Shown in pieces: positions 12,607 through 23,848 of a DNA stretch of 64,000 bases. How positions within the stretch are numbered: the first letter of the stretch is position 1; the number at the start of each line of letters is the position of its first letter. The notes beneath the pieces are model-generated. The model saw only the letters and a program-made list of their open reading frames with translations, was not told where the DNA came from and searched no databases. This stretch comes from Pseudo-nitzschia pungens (lineage: Eukaryota; Bacillariophyta; Bacillariophyceae; Bacillariales; Bacillariaceae). Location: assembly GCA_037355855.1 (NCBI GenBank), contig CM074761.1:3181346-3245345 (forward strand). Direction: 5' to 3'. The translations under genes and the position numbers were made by a program.

Positions 12607-15146
12607 ATGGGTGTCCTCTGTACAAGTTTCGCATCCTCGTTCTGGAAGATTCTGGTGCTAGTATGCACAGCAGCGGAACTTGGTAGTATTTGCCTAGTGT
12701 CCTCAGCAGAGACCCTCCTTCACACGCCACCACAACTGGAATGGAAAGAGCAGGAACGGACAATATGTCAAACAATGAATATCGAAGAGACCTCGTTTTC
12801 TGTGCTAGATACGAATGCGGCTTCGACGACAGCAGCATCTCCCTTCCGATTCTTTCAGACCGTCATGGGAGCCTACAAGGAAACGGTTGATATAATAGTG
12901 AGCTACCAAACGGACATGTGGCACTATGTTCCACGATACAAGTCCTTTGATCCGACACAGGTGCACGGAATGTGTGAAGCCATTCGGACCGGACACATAA
13001 CCAGTAGCATTCCTAAGTTCGAGCTCCTTGCAGCTGGGAATGCCTCTGCACGAGGCACGAGCGCTGTCATGGAGCAGGATGCCGACTCGGACATTGACGG
13101 CTACCTGACACAACTCGCGGAGGCATGTTCGAAACAAATTCGGAACGAAGAGCCTTTGGCCGCGTCTGATCGTCAGGTCTACCGGGTTGAGTGCCTAGAT
13201 CGACTTCGGAGCCTTGTATATGATCCTCGGTGCACCACCCGGTGTGATTCGCGGATTCCTTGTAACGGATCCAGTTTGAATTCCACTACGCCACAAATAT
13301 CCCCCGGAGAGCTTATCGCTCAGCACCTCGGAGGGGAGGACACCCTGAATGTTTTGATTCTAGGTGCCGGTCCAGTCGGTCTGTCTCTGGCCAACGCCCT
13401 CTCGATGCTCTCTCAACGTCATCCAAACCTCCCCAAGATACGGATCCTGATAGTGGATACGCGGGCCGACGCTCCCGGCAAGAAGCGGCCCTACACCCGC
13501 AACTGGCAGGCCCATCTTGCCTTGGTGCAGTACAGCCACCACGATTCCCGGCTGAAAGCCATCTTTGATTCGATGATGGGGAAAACCGACGGCAACTTTG
13601 TCCTCCCCCTCAATGCCATCGAAACCCTCCTCCTACTATCTACCAAGGATCTAGGAGCGACCAGGTTTTTGTTCGGTGTCAATCCACTCGACCTGGCAGA
13701 AGATCTGGAGGCCGTGTCAAATCTGATACTGGTAGACGCTACGGGGCATCGCCTCGAACCCCTGTTGAGAGGGACCGTTTGCAACCGAGAATGTACCACG
13801 GAACAAACTGGAACCTCCGAGATTCCGACACGGACGTCAAGGTACCGATCACCGGCTCCCCCCGAGTTTTCTTGGATCGGAGAGGAAAACCAAGATTTTT
13901 ATGACACCCTAAATACATTCCAGATTGATTTTACCGGCTACATCGACTTTTTGGAGGAACGCGGACACAACCTTGTCGTCGAGCAAACTGGAGACCTGCT
14001 CTACCCGATCAACGCCGAAGGAATCCCAACGTCTGTATATTGGCTCGACATTCACGGAGCTACGTTTTCTGGGGAAGAGCTGTTTGAAGAGCTCGAGGGA
14101 GATGTAGCGGACGCCCTTTACGCGAATGACTCTCCGGTGTGCGAGTGGTGCTTCCGCTGGTATGACCACCATGCACCGACGGACAAAGCCTGGATCGGCG
14201 AGTACTCGGAAAGCTTCGTCGAAGAGTTGTGCACCGACATGTGCTACAGCAATTTTTCGCCGGAGTCGGTGAGCCTGCTGCGTGAGGACATTGAAGCCCA
14301 GATTTGGAATGGGTATTTTGGAGATACCTTTGTCTCCAAGCGTAACGAAAATGAGGATGAGGAACAAGAGGATGGTTACTATTTCGAGAACGCCTATTAC
14401 GGAAATTTCAACGACGAAGAGATGGACGGGTCTTCAAGAGAGCCCATTGCCGGTGACAGATGGTTTCCTGTCATGGGATATTCCTTCAATCCATCGCCGG
14501 GTCTGGCTCTCGAGCTGGAAGGCGTCCTCTCCGATCACGGATACCACAGGGATCCGGTGGGCATGCCCCTTCGGGACTTTTTTCCCGTGCTCAAGCGTCG
14601 GACAACCGACGGCGAAAAATTTTCCGATTCAGACCGGGCCCTGGTCGAGGCCCTGGAGGTCTTGTCGTATCACTCCGAGTCGGACTGGCCGACAGTCACA
14701 TTGTCTATTCAGGAGCCTTTTATTTACGTCAATGGAGTGAAGGAAAAGCCAAACCCGACGAGGACTCGCAAAGGAAGCTCGAGTCCGCTGACGCTGAACG
14801 ATCTATTGGAGCACGCCCCCATGATTCGCATTGGGGATTCGTTCACGATGGGAGATGGGCTTCGTAAGTACTTGCCAAACCTTAACCCAAACCCAAAGTC
14901 ACGAATGGCAGGTCCCCTGGCATCTGGCATTCCAGTTTATGTTTTATTGCTTTCTTTGCACACTCTCATGCTTTCAATGCAATGTGTTTGTTTTCGTTGG
15001 TGTCCTTTTCGTTGTTGATCTTGACGTTGCTGTTTCTTCCGGCGCCCTCTACAGATGGTGTAGGATTGTACACACATGCTACCATGATTGGCGTCTTTAT
15101 GGACCTGATCCTCGACAAAGTCATCAGATCACCTTCTGATTTGTAA
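12607..15146 (+). CDS. Secreted FAD-dependent oxidoreductase-like protein
   Basis: Exon 1 is 12607-14863 and exon 2 is 15055-15146. The intron 14864-15054 has a GTAAGT donor and a CTCTACAG acceptor in phase 1. The product has 782 residues. A hydrophobic N-terminus (about residues 12-32) looks like a signal peptide or anchor. A Rossmann-type FAD/NAD(P) motif LNVLILGAGPVGLSLANALS lies near residue 253, followed by RILIVDTRAD, the usual acidic end of strand 2. The C-terminal part carries MIRIGDSFTMGDGL and, only after splicing, HGVGLYTHATMIGVFMDLI, which resembles the GD...GLY...A segment that closes the FAD site in flavoprotein monooxygenases. That segment supports the splice model. An acidic, Tyr-rich insertion (about residues 570-620) and a Cys-rich stretch (CEWCFRWY, LCTDMC) are not part of the fold I recognise. 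The substrate is unknown. Confidence 0.75.
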
Positions 15147-16334
15147 GAAGTAGTGATCTCGGCACACCGCTATTTTGAAGAGTCTGGTGTGCTATATTTT
15201 GTAGCGCCTAAGCATCGTAACTATCCACAAGGAGTGTCGTCTTTTGCGAACTCTGATGGAGAGAATAGAATCATGAACTATCAGACTTCTCCGTAGCAAA
15301 AAACATTCGTAATGATAAGTTGTTGCTCTGCACTGTTCGACGAAACAGGGTGAGTCGAGATACATTTTTTATTAGATCAAAGATACTACCTACGAGTACG
15401 AGTAGTAACTTACTACGTAACCTTACAATACAAGAAGGGAAGTACGATTGAGAATGGAACAACGAAGAACATCGATGCATCTGGATTAGAAGTAAGTTAC
15501 GGTAAACCTTATCATTACAAAGTACGTAGTATTTTTTTTCTATCAATATACACTATCAGTATGTACCGGTACTTACATGCAATACATCATATTATGGGTA
15601 AGATTTATGTCTCTACTCTATTCAAAACTACAAGTGCTTCGTATTTTCGTTTTGACTTCGTAAGATTACAACTTCAAACTCCATGAAGTAATCTTACATC
15701 ATCGTAATTATGCCCACTTCGATTATGATTCATTCCGATTCATTCCTACCGTAGTAAGGTTTACCTTATGAATACTATCGTAAAATTCTTATTCATGACT
15801 GACTGTCGTTTGTGTCCGAGTTGGCAGCTTTTCGATATCAGATAGAGCTGATTGGATGGGAACTGACGCTTCGCATCGCGTCAACCTTAGCAACGCGAAC
15901 GATTCTTCTAGAAAGATGTATCGATCGGTACGAGTACTTACCTGATACATAATACATCAAATCACGATCAATGATCGAAGTCAGATTCCGTTTGACGAGG
16001 ACGTACAAATACGTAAGATTACACGTATGTTACTTTACGGCAGCCATTGCACATCACCAGAAATCTTTCTCGAGCGCAACCTGCTTCCCGCAAAACACTG
16101 GGAATCGGATCGAATATTAATGTAAAGTCAACACAGTACGAGTACGGTACGAGTTACAATAAAGCAGACAAAGCTAACGGGCTTGTAGCTCCATATCCAA
16201 CAAATCTGCTATCGTTTCGTGCTACCGTACAAACCAGATAGACACCTTCTTCGACTCGTCGACACCGACGTCACATCGCATCAATCCAAATCAACTCAAC
16301 TGAACGTCACTCGGTTCAACTACCCACAATCCAA
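15147..16334. other. Intergenic region without a recognisable gene
   Basis: AT-rich, with scattered TACGAGTA and GTAAGATTAC-type motifs and a TAACCTTA core at 15418. No frame shows coding character. Confidence 0.7.
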
Positions 16335-17369
16335 ATGAAACTTGCGGTCACATCCATACTTTTGGTCGCCCTCGGCAATGGACCCATAGCGCTAGCCTTT
16401 CGCGTCCCGGAGTTCCGAACGCGACTCCCCCGAACGCTGGACAACGCACCGCCCAGAGCTTCAACTATCAGCGTGGCTCTGGACGCCACCCTGGAGAACG
16501 AAAGCGAACCCATTAGTCTGCCCTCATCCACCCGGTCCCACGCGCTGGAAGTCTTCGAACGGTATGCTTCCGAAGGAAACTACGATGGGCAGAAATTCCT
16601 CTCGGATCCCTCGCTCTTTTTCCAACTCCTCTGCAGCCTAGACGTTGAGGCAACCGAGGAGGACGCCAGCATTGTGTTTCGCTTCCTAGATTCGGACGGG
16701 GACGGCCGGCTGCTCTTCGATGATGAGTTTTTGCCGTGGTATCTCGAGGCGGTCGGGGCCGCCAGTGGTGTTGCGTCGAGCTTCCAGAGCCTCCTGGTGG
16801 GCCGCCGAACCGTCGAGGTCTTCGATCAAACCCCGGTGGACGACGCTGTTCTGGAGCGGGCCGTCCAGTGCGCGATCGCGGCTCCGAATCGGTCCGAGAG
16901 CGAGCCTTGGCGCTTTCACAAACTCGGTCCCAAAACGATCGGGAAATTAGCGGCGCTGAACTCCGCGCTCGCCGAGGAAGACGCTGAAAACGGCAAGTTC
17001 ACTCGCTATACCGACTGGGCTACGGTCGCACCGGGGTGGTGCGTCGTGACACGGATTGTATCCGGCTCGGACGCTTCCTGCGATGTACTGGACACGCCAA
17101 CCCAGTCCGAGCAGCAGCAGGACTTCAAGTCGGTCTGCTGTGCCATACAGAACCTGATGCTCAGTATGTGGAGCGAGGGCATCGGAACCAAGTGGACGAC
17201 TGGGCCCGTGCAGACGACGCAAGAGTTCGCCGATATCTGCAGGATCGACACGAGCAAAGAGGCGGTGGTGGGGATCGTGTGGTACGGATACGCGACCGGG
17301 GGCACCAAGTACGCCGATCCCAAGCGACGAAAACTGGCGGTCGAAGACGTCCTGGGGTACCGGCCGTGA
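16335..17369 (+). CDS. EF-hand / nitroreductase-family fusion protein
   Basis: A single exon of 344 residues starting at an ATG in AAATG context. Residues 1-21 are a signal peptide ending ALAFRV, close to the AFAP-type plastid motif, so plastid targeting is possible. Residues near 119-131 form one canonical EF-hand loop, DSDGDGRLLFDDE, with acidic residues at positions 1, 3, 5 and 12. A nitroreductase-like domain follows from about residue 150: LLVGRRTVEVFDQTPVDD (the RRSxRxF-type FMN phosphate contact), AAPNRSESEPWRFH (the APS...QPWRF signature) and, near the end, an LMLSMWSEGIGTKW helix with VVGIVWYGYA. Family members reduce nitro groups, quinones or flavins with NAD(P)H. The calcium-binding N-terminus suggests Ca2+-responsive control, which is inference. 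The frame is intact. Confidence 0.8.
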   Translation: MKLAVTSILLVALGNGPIALAFRVPEFRTRLPRTLDNAPPRASTISVALDATLENESEPISLPSSTRSHALEVFERYASEGNYDGQKFLSDPSLFFQLLCSLDVEATEEDASIVFRFLDSDGDGRLLFDDEFLPWYLEAVGAASGVASSFQSLLVGRRTVEVFDQTPVDDAVLERAVQCAIAAPNRSESEPWRFHKLGPKTIGKLAALNSALAEEDAENGKFTRYTDWATVAPGWCVVTRIVSGSDASCDVLDTPTQSEQQQDFKSVCCAIQNLMLSMWSEGIGTKWTTGPVQTTQEFADICRIDTSKEAVVGIVWYGYATGGTKYADPKRRKLAVEDVLGYRP

Positions 17370-19208
17370 GCGAGTGCAGTGAGATCTTGTAGCATTCGAT
17401 TCTTCTCCTCGACTAGGTCGGTCGCGGAAACGGTTGGAGTCGGATTCGATTCGATTCGATTCGATTCGATTCGATCCGACCAAATCGAATGCCAATTCAT
17501 CTCCTCTCGTCGAAAATAGAATTAAGTTTGAGTACACGTAGAGAACAATGCTAAAAACAGAAACGAATAGCATGCTTACAATCGAGTTTGAATATCATTC
17601 GAATAAGCGACCAGAAACCTATCAATATGCACAAACACACAACCTGTTTCGAAGGTATGTCACCGTTACTATAAGCGGCTTTACCTAGTAACAGAATTAC
17701 CAGCACTAATCCAGAGATCCAGAGTGCTCGACGATGTCCACCGGCGAAAATAAGGCTCACATCTAATACTTCTCAAGGCGTCAAGAGCGTTCGTATAGTC
17801 TGCACCAATTATTGCAACGGCATTATTGTACTACGAAGTACAAGTCATCCTGTATAGTTACGTTAGCAACGATCGTCGACAAGGCATGCCACACTAGTAC
17901 TCGTACCCCTCCTCATGTATGCAGTTCGGGAAGAAATTCTCGAGCAAGCATTACGAAGCGTATTACTAAGTTTAATATAATACCTCAAACTAATTACTTC
18001 TCACCTCAAGTCGTCTGTTCAACCGGTACGAGTCCTTTCGAAAAGTTGGCATCTTTACTGCAAACCTCGAAGTAGGTACTAGAATACTTACAAGTTGTGG
18101 ATTGATTGGTCAATGAGTGCCAGAGAGAAGATTCAGAGCTGCGAAAGAATGGAAGCCTGCGGTAAGTTACCCGCCAAAAATCAATTTGAAACAATTTTTT
18201 GGAAATGAGGTAATTTCCGTACGAGTATGTCCGTGACAGAATGTTTGCCTTTCGTGATTACTCTGCACATACCGGTAGGACCTACACCATCTCTGTTCAA
18301 ACTGAAGACATGGCATGCAGTAAGGTCGTAACCTTATGCTCTCATTTTTTACAAGAAGTGAGATTTCTCTGCTCGTGGACGAAAACATCCGTGTCCTGTG
18401 TCCTGGTGAGGCAGGTTGGTGTCCCTAGTTTTTCTACACGACTCGCTCGCCAAACATCAAACTGGACAGAAATGACTACGACCAAGGGCTTTATAAAAAT
18501 AGTTGACTTCTTCGTAGAGACATTAGTTTGTGTCAGACACCTCGACAAAAATACCGAAATTTGAGCAAACAAGCACGTGCAGGCTTCATTTATGTTTCCA
18601 GATCCAATAGATCATTTAAGTAACAACAAGCACCAAAACGGGACCAGGAGAGCACCTTCAGACACCGCGCTCGACGCTCGACCATTTCGTTCCAGGTTTA
18701 GGTAGTAATTTTGGTGTGATGACTTCAGGAAGTTCGTCTGAGAAAGAAAATGCGTAAAAAATTTGGTTCCGAATCGCGTCAAGGGACAATAGCATTAGAA
18801 GCAATCAGCACAGAAAGTCGATCACCTACTGGCGTAACAAAGGACGAAAAAAGCTCCAAAATTGCAAACGAGCGTTACTTGTATTGTGGAAGATTTATGA
18901 AAGTCAACCGTCCATTGCCAGCAGCCGAAACTCTTACATTGGACATAAAAATCCACTTAGACAAAATTGACAAAAGATTAGAATCGTTTTTGTGTGACGG
19001 TATGTTGGTAGTGAGAGAGATATGGAACTTCCGAGCGAGCTGACTGTCCTGTCGATGGCTTGTCAACGATGTTATACCAACACGATGGTTCCTCTGTAGA
19101 GGCCAGCATTATCTAAACCATTCTCCCCTTGTATGTTCGCCACTGCGATTCCCTTCTTCGTCCTATTGCATAACGCAGGGTTCACAAAAGTTACTGACCA
19201 GACGAAAG
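17370..19208. other. Intergenic region without a recognisable gene
   Basis: It starts with a (GATTC)n run at 17443-17475. A 97-codon frame at 18750-19043 has no recognisable domain and was not called. A TAACCTTA core is at 18329. Confidence 0.65.
17443..17475. repeat. (GATTC)n pentanucleotide repeat
   Basis: Six to seven uninterrupted GATTC units about 75 bp after the nitroreductase stop. Related pentamers occur at 42951, 56506 and 63608. Confidence 0.95.
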
Positions 19209-20369
19209 ATGAAGCTCACTTCCTCTCTCAAAATCTTGATCTTCGGTTCGCTGCAGCTGATCGTATGCAGCGGCAACATCGTCGACAGTTACGACAATGA
19301 CTACAGCGAAAATGGAAATCTACGCCGCCGAGACCTTTCGTCGGAAGCTGCCGATGATCCGGAAGGCACGGATGTAATTTCACACTCGGCACTTGAGGCC
19401 CTGATCATGGAAGAGATCCAGGCGGAGGAATTGACCGATGCAGAGATTGTCAAGGTACAGACGCTGTTGAACGAGAGGCATGACGAGGAAGAGTACAACG
19501 ACTACTACGGTGAGCAAGATGCAGGTGACGAGGAGGAGCATCGCGAGCTGAGACCCTATGGATATGCGTCTCGCCGTGTAGTTCGACCTGGCCAGTCTTC
19601 CAACTTAGGTGCGTCATCGACTATTCGCGCTTACCCTTCGTACAACCGAGTGTCTCGTCCGTTGCCGCAACCCCAGCTGCCCGTAGCCAATGATCCACCG
19701 CCCCCCCCAAAGAAGAAAGCTTTTCCAAAGGTCAAAGGTCCGCCAAAGAAAAAGGGACCACCCAAGAAGGCTCCGAGTCCTGGATTTCGACCCCCGCCAA
19801 GTTTTAACCAAGGAATTGGATTTGTTGGTGTGGACGATGGGGGCACGCCTGTTGTTGTCATCCCCGCAACACCTGGTAACGCCCTGTCGTCAAGTCTTGG
19901 ATATTTCCGAGTAAACATTGGTGGACAATCGGTGGTGCTCGTTGTGCAGCCAACGGCACCCACACTGCCCCCCGCTTCTGCTGGGGTCGCCATCCCTATA
20001 GAACCAACCATTTCGCCACGACCCACTAGCAATCCAACCTTTCAACCGACCAGACAGCCCACCATTAATCCGACACGAAATCCTACTAAACCGCCAACGT
20101 TTGCACCCACAAAATCCCCTACGAGATCACCGACGTTTGCACCCACCAGTAAACCCACCAAGAGGCCGACGCCGATACCTACCGTTAAACCCACACTGAA
20201 CCCAACCTCAAAACCAACCAGAAGTCCAACGAAGAACCCAACGGCTACTCCTACCAAATTTCCAACGTTCAAGCCCACCGTTAGTCCGACGAATAATCCC
20301 ACAAGACAGCCCACGAAAAATCCCACAAGTAATCCTACGAGAAGACCTACCCCAGCGCCCACAGTTTAA
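19209..20369 (+). CDS. Secreted PT-repeat (Pro-Thr-rich) extracellular protein
   Basis: A single exon of 386 residues. Residues 1-22 are a clear signal peptide (LKILIFGSLQLIVCSG). An acidic region (residues 25-115) includes a basic LRRRDL site that may be a processing signal. It is followed by a Lys/Pro-rich stretch (PPPPPKKKAFPKVKGPPKKK) and a Gly/Val-rich segment. Residues 248-386 are almost entirely short PT repeats (NPTRKPT, SKPTKRPTPIPT). PT-repeat proteins are common among diatom secreted and frustule-associated proteins. The rigid proline-rich tail suggests a heavily glycosylated extracellular stalk, and its prolines are possible targets for the prolyl 4-hydroxylase at 39-42 kb; this link is inference. 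The protein ends inside the repeat at PTPAPTV, and no downstream exon was found. Confidence 0.8.
   Translation: MKLTSSLKILIFGSLQLIVCSGNIVDSYDNDYSENGNLRRRDLSSEAADDPEGTDVISHSALEALIMEEIQAEELTDAEIVKVQTLLNERHDEEEYNDYYGEQDAGDEEEHRELRPYGYASRRVVRPGQSSNLGASSTIRAYPSYNRVSRPLPQPQLPVANDPPPPPKKKAFPKVKGPPKKKGPPKKAPSPGFRPPPSFNQGIGFVGVDDGGTPVVVIPATPGNALSSSLGYFRVNIGGQSVVLVVQPTAPTLPPASAGVAIPIEPTISPRPTSNPTFQPTRQPTINPTRNPTKPPTFAPTKSPTRSPTFAPTSKPTKRPTPIPTVKPTLNPTSKPTRSPTKNPTATPTKFPTFKPTVSPTNNPTRQPTKNPTSNPTRRPTPAPTV
19989..20366 (+). repeat. PT-repeat coding array
   Basis: About 40 degenerate CCNAC(N)-rich units, mostly 9-15 bp, encode PTxxPT tripeptide steps. The antisense strand is open as well because of the simple composition; that frame is not a gene. 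Confidence 0.85.
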
Positions 20370-21201
20370 ATTGCGGTTGCTAGTTTTGCTGCAGCCTCGT
20401 CCTTTCTGTACACCAAATCGGGTAGAATTGATATCATCTTGTAAAAATGGTGTTCTGAAGCCTGCCCACCAACCAGAAAGAAAAAGGACAAATCTAGCCA
20501 CTGGGGGAAGTTTCTTGCAGCAAGCAATCGAAGGAATCAACTCTGTTGCAAAGTTTTCTTTCCACCAGGAGAGCTTGCTATTCAACGCCTCTCTATTATT
20601 GTCATGAAGGCCTAGAAAAGAATAGATAATGTTGTAATACGTACACGTAGTAGTAAGTAGTAATGAATCTGCCGATGTTGTAGATTCACAATCTATCGAG
20701 ATTTCCATGCATCGAGATTGTCATGCATAGAGAATAGTGTTTCCTTCCGTACATATTTCCTAAAAATAGTTCGTCGAGCCCATTTAGAGGTATGAGGTCG
20801 AAATTTTGTAAGTACTTGTAGTCGTTGTCGTGGAAGAGCGCGTGATCCGTGATTCCACTGATGTAACCTTACCCATGTGCAGGATTTCAGCATTTGGCAA
20901 TGTTCACGCAGCCACAACGATGAGAGCAGGACGAGACCACTATCAAAGATGTGATGATTTCTATGGACATGATTGATGAAGTAATGCCATGCTCCAAATT
21001 AGTGGTAATTTTGTATTTATTGACTGTCAATACACGCATTTGAGATAATGATATAGATTACAGTATCAGATAGTAGTAGTATTAATTTTTGAGTGGCAAT
21101 CTATTATAATTTTTAGCAGCATGCATAGACGTACAGTGTACACACTATTCTGATATTCATTGCTCGTTGCCCGCGATGACAAGAACCATGTTCAGAGTTA
21201 T
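20370..21201. other. Intergenic region between PT-repeat and flavodoxin genes
   Basis: No gene seen. It is the convergent 3' space of both neighbours, AT-rich, with a TAACCTTA core at about 20864. Confidence 0.65.
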
Positions 21202-21808
21202 TTAAAAGAATCCCTCATCCTTGAGCTGGGCAACCCAGGCCTTGGCACGATCGTCGGACAAATCATACTGGTTGTCTTCGTCGCACATAAGTCCGCAGAA
21301 CTTTCCATCAGCGCACTGCCTTGGATTCGACGTGGTCGTATCCGTCCTGGCTGGTCATGCCGAAAACCTTGGCACCCTTGGCGGTGAAAAGGTCGTAGAG
21401 TTCTCCGGCAGCATCGCAAAAGTTGTCTCCGTAAGATTGTTGATCACCAACTCCAAAGATGGCAACCTTCTTTCCCTCAATGTCGAGCTTGGGAAGGGTG
21501 TCGTAAAGCCAGTCATCCCACGAGGTTCCCGATCGCTGTTCGTCAGCTCCAGTGTGCCAGGTAGGGGCACCAATGATGAGGCCATCGGCTCCAGTGATGT
21601 CGGATTCAGAGGCGTCACTGATGTCGTTCAAGTCAAGACCTCCGGCGGCCTCGGCGATGTATCCAGCGACAGTTTCGGTGTTTCCGGTGGAGGTAGAGTA
21701 CCAGATGGAAGCATCCAATGCAGTGGAGAAAGAAGGCTTGGCAACAGGGGCAAAGGCTTCGGCGGTGGCCAAGACGGCGGCGAGGACGACAGCGTTGCGG
21801 GCGAACAT
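21202..21808 (-). CDS. Flavodoxin precursor, plastid, with an apparent frame break
   Basis: The open frame from the ATG at 21808 runs to a TGA at 21308. Skipping one base at 21311-21316 restores a 201-residue flavodoxin ending at 21202. The N-terminal signal peptide ends AEAFAP, the diatom plastid motif. The FMN phosphate loop is STSTGNTETV, the first isoalloxazine loop PTWHTGADEQRSGTSWDDW and the second GVGDQQSYGDNFCDA. The region after the break, KFCGLMCDEDNQYDL and AKAWVAQLKDEGFF, matches the normal flavodoxin end and contacts the fold core, so losing it would probably be damaging. Flavodoxin carries electrons from photosystem I in place of ferredoxin, classically under iron limitation. 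The break reads CGC TGA TGG, where skipping the T of TGA gives VRDGKF. It is either an assembly error, a defective allele or, less likely, +1 recoding. No intron is needed. Confidence 0.9.
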
Positions 21809-22951
21809 TTTTAATTGCTTTTTTGAAGTGCTTTTGATGCTTACTCGAAAGAAAAATTGTGATCAGAAGCATTCGTCGCATGAACTTCAGACGAGGGAGG
21901 CCTAGAAAAAAAGTTGAGAAAGGCCAACAGCACGATCGTTCACACAACGAAACGGTGAAGAATTCGCTTCATGCCCTAACAACGCGGTGTGTTCTACTAG
22001 TCTTGCTAAATTTACTTCATGGTCATTTTCTCAAGTACGTCATAGCCTGGGTAGTCAACACATTCCTTGCCTTTTTGCCGTTTTCATTGGACTAATATCT
22101 GGGATCCACAACTCTGCACAAAAGCAGTGACGGGATATTGTCGGAAGTGTGATGTGCTCGACACAATCATGCCAAACTCATGTGAAACAAGCGGTGAGGT
22201 GATGTGTTTTCGAAAGATCGTGGGATGCACTGCGTCGAGACCCACTTGGAGCGCACGAACATTGGACATGGGAATTGGAGTCACGGATCAGCGTTTTGGA
22301 AAAAGAATGATGTTGCATCCGATGTATGTAAAGTAGATATTGTAGATAGATACTATGGTATATTCACTGATAGCTTCCTGTGAGAACATCTTGCAACGAT
22401 CGAAGCGCGTGCTTCAACAGATGGTGAGTAAGAAAGACTTGAGTTGAAGTCGTGTGCGCAAGCATTCGGCTGCGTGCACGTCTAGCCTTTGTCGACAATT
22501 TTTCCGAAACACACGTGCAGAAGGAAAATAAGATAAAGACACGATCATGAACATTCATCCCGACATATGAAAAGGTTCGTCAGCTGAAGTGATTCATCCA
22601 ATGGAATTTACAAAAATGTACGAGACACACACGAAACCCGTGTGAAAACTTTATTCCACCAATCAGAAATTTTAGTTCCCGTGCTTTGCACTTGACATGC
22701 GATTCAAGAATTGGGTTTTGCAGCACCGGATCTTGCCTTCTGTCATGAGTTTTCGCTTTGGTCACATTTGCTCTCACGTCAACACGAAAAGAGTAACAGG
22801 CAGGAACAATTCTTGAAACCCCGACTTCGATTTTTGCGATACTAGTGTGTTTGATTTTGACGCTGTTTCCATTTTCTTAAGTCCAAGACTTCATCAACAA
22901 CAACAACTACGAGATCAACACTCAACACAAGACTTAGACGCGGCAAAGACC
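21809..22951. other. Intergenic region upstream of flavodoxin and the TPR-like gene
   Basis: This divergent upstream space should hold promoters for both genes. I see no TATA box or operator I would defend and no supported gene. Confidence 0.6.
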
Positions 22952-23848
22952 ATGATGATTCCTTCAGTGTTCCTTTCTGCCACGGCTCGAAAAAGATCGG
23001 CAACAGCCAGGTCGGCGACTGCAAACTCCACGAGAATCCAAAGATGTCGCGACAACATTTCAGCCTGCGATGTCATTTCCGTGAGAATACGACGCCGTCG
23101 CAGGTCTTCTGGAAAGACAACTTTCTATCCCTCAACATCGTGCTCGGTTGCTCCGCCTAAACCACTGATGCTTCTATTTGTGGCTATTGCCTCCTTCTTC
23201 TTTGCGAGTAAGGTAGCACCTGTCCATTCGCTCTCCGCAGCCAAGAATCAATGGATCAACAATTCCCTGCAATACTACAATCGTGTAACTAGAGGGGCAG
23301 AGCATGTCCAGAAATCTCCCACCTATCTCAAAGCCGCGATGGAGAACTACTTCGCACTCGAAAAAATTCGTGATAACAAGCCTCACCATGCTGAATACAT
23401 TTATCGCCGACTCATGAGAGAGCTACAACCCAGTGATATCAAGGACCGCAGCAACGATGGAGTAGCGGTTGAAGACTGTGAATTCTCCCAGCTTGCTGTT
23501 CCGACCCTTCTCCTTGGACTTTTGCTACAGCGAGAGGAAAGATTCGAAGACGCTCGCACTGTCTTTCAAGGCTTTTGTGATGCCATCGAAATCGCAAGTG
23601 ACGGTGAACACCAGAAGTGCTCATGTTGTGCAAGGGTTATACAGGCATACGCCATGTTTGAAATGAAACAGGACAACCCTCTGAAGGCCGTTGAGCTAAT
23701 TTTGAAGGCGGTCCGCATGGATCGCAAACTGAGAACAATCCTAAAATGGAAGGTCTTCCGAGAGGCGATGGTCCACTATAGAACGGTTCAACGCGAACGG
23801 CAACAACTTACAAGAAGTCATGAAGTGCTCGCGGTGACAGCGATGTAA
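22952..23848 (+). CDS. Membrane-anchored helical-repeat (TPR-like) protein of unknown function
   Basis: 298 residues from the first ATG (ATGATG at 22952); the frame is open further upstream but without an ATG. Residues 1-70 are rich in Arg, Ser and Ala. A single hydrophobic segment (LMLLFVAIASFFFASKVAP, about 72-91) follows, so this may be an organelle-targeting leader plus a membrane anchor. The rest is predicted helical with amphipathic repeats: a KAAMENYFALEKIRD helix, HAEYIYRRLMRELQP, then LLLGLLLQREERFEDARTVFQGFCDA and AYAMFEMKQDNPLKAVELILKAVRMD. The last two have the spacing of TPR helices. No catalytic motif is visible. It may be an organellar scaffold; this is a weak inference. Confidence 0.65.
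   Translation: MMIPSVFLSATARKRSATARSATANSTRIQRCRDNISACDVISVRIRRRRRSSGKTTFYPSTSCSVAPPKPLMLLFVAIASFFFASKVAPVHSLSAAKNQWINNSLQYYNRVTRGAEHVQKSPTYLKAAMENYFALEKIRDNKPHHAEYIYRRLMRELQPSDIKDRSNDGVAVEDCEFSQLAVPTLLLGLLLQREERFEDARTVFQGFCDAIEIASDGEHQKCSCCARVIQAYAMFEMKQDNPLKAVELILKAVRMDRKLRTILKWKVFREAMVHYRTVQRERQQLTRSHEVLAVTAM

Noticed and set aside
18750..19043. 97-codon + frame
   Set aside because: It starts with an ATG and is mildly charged, but there is no recognisable family, splice support or neighbour that would justify a gene call.
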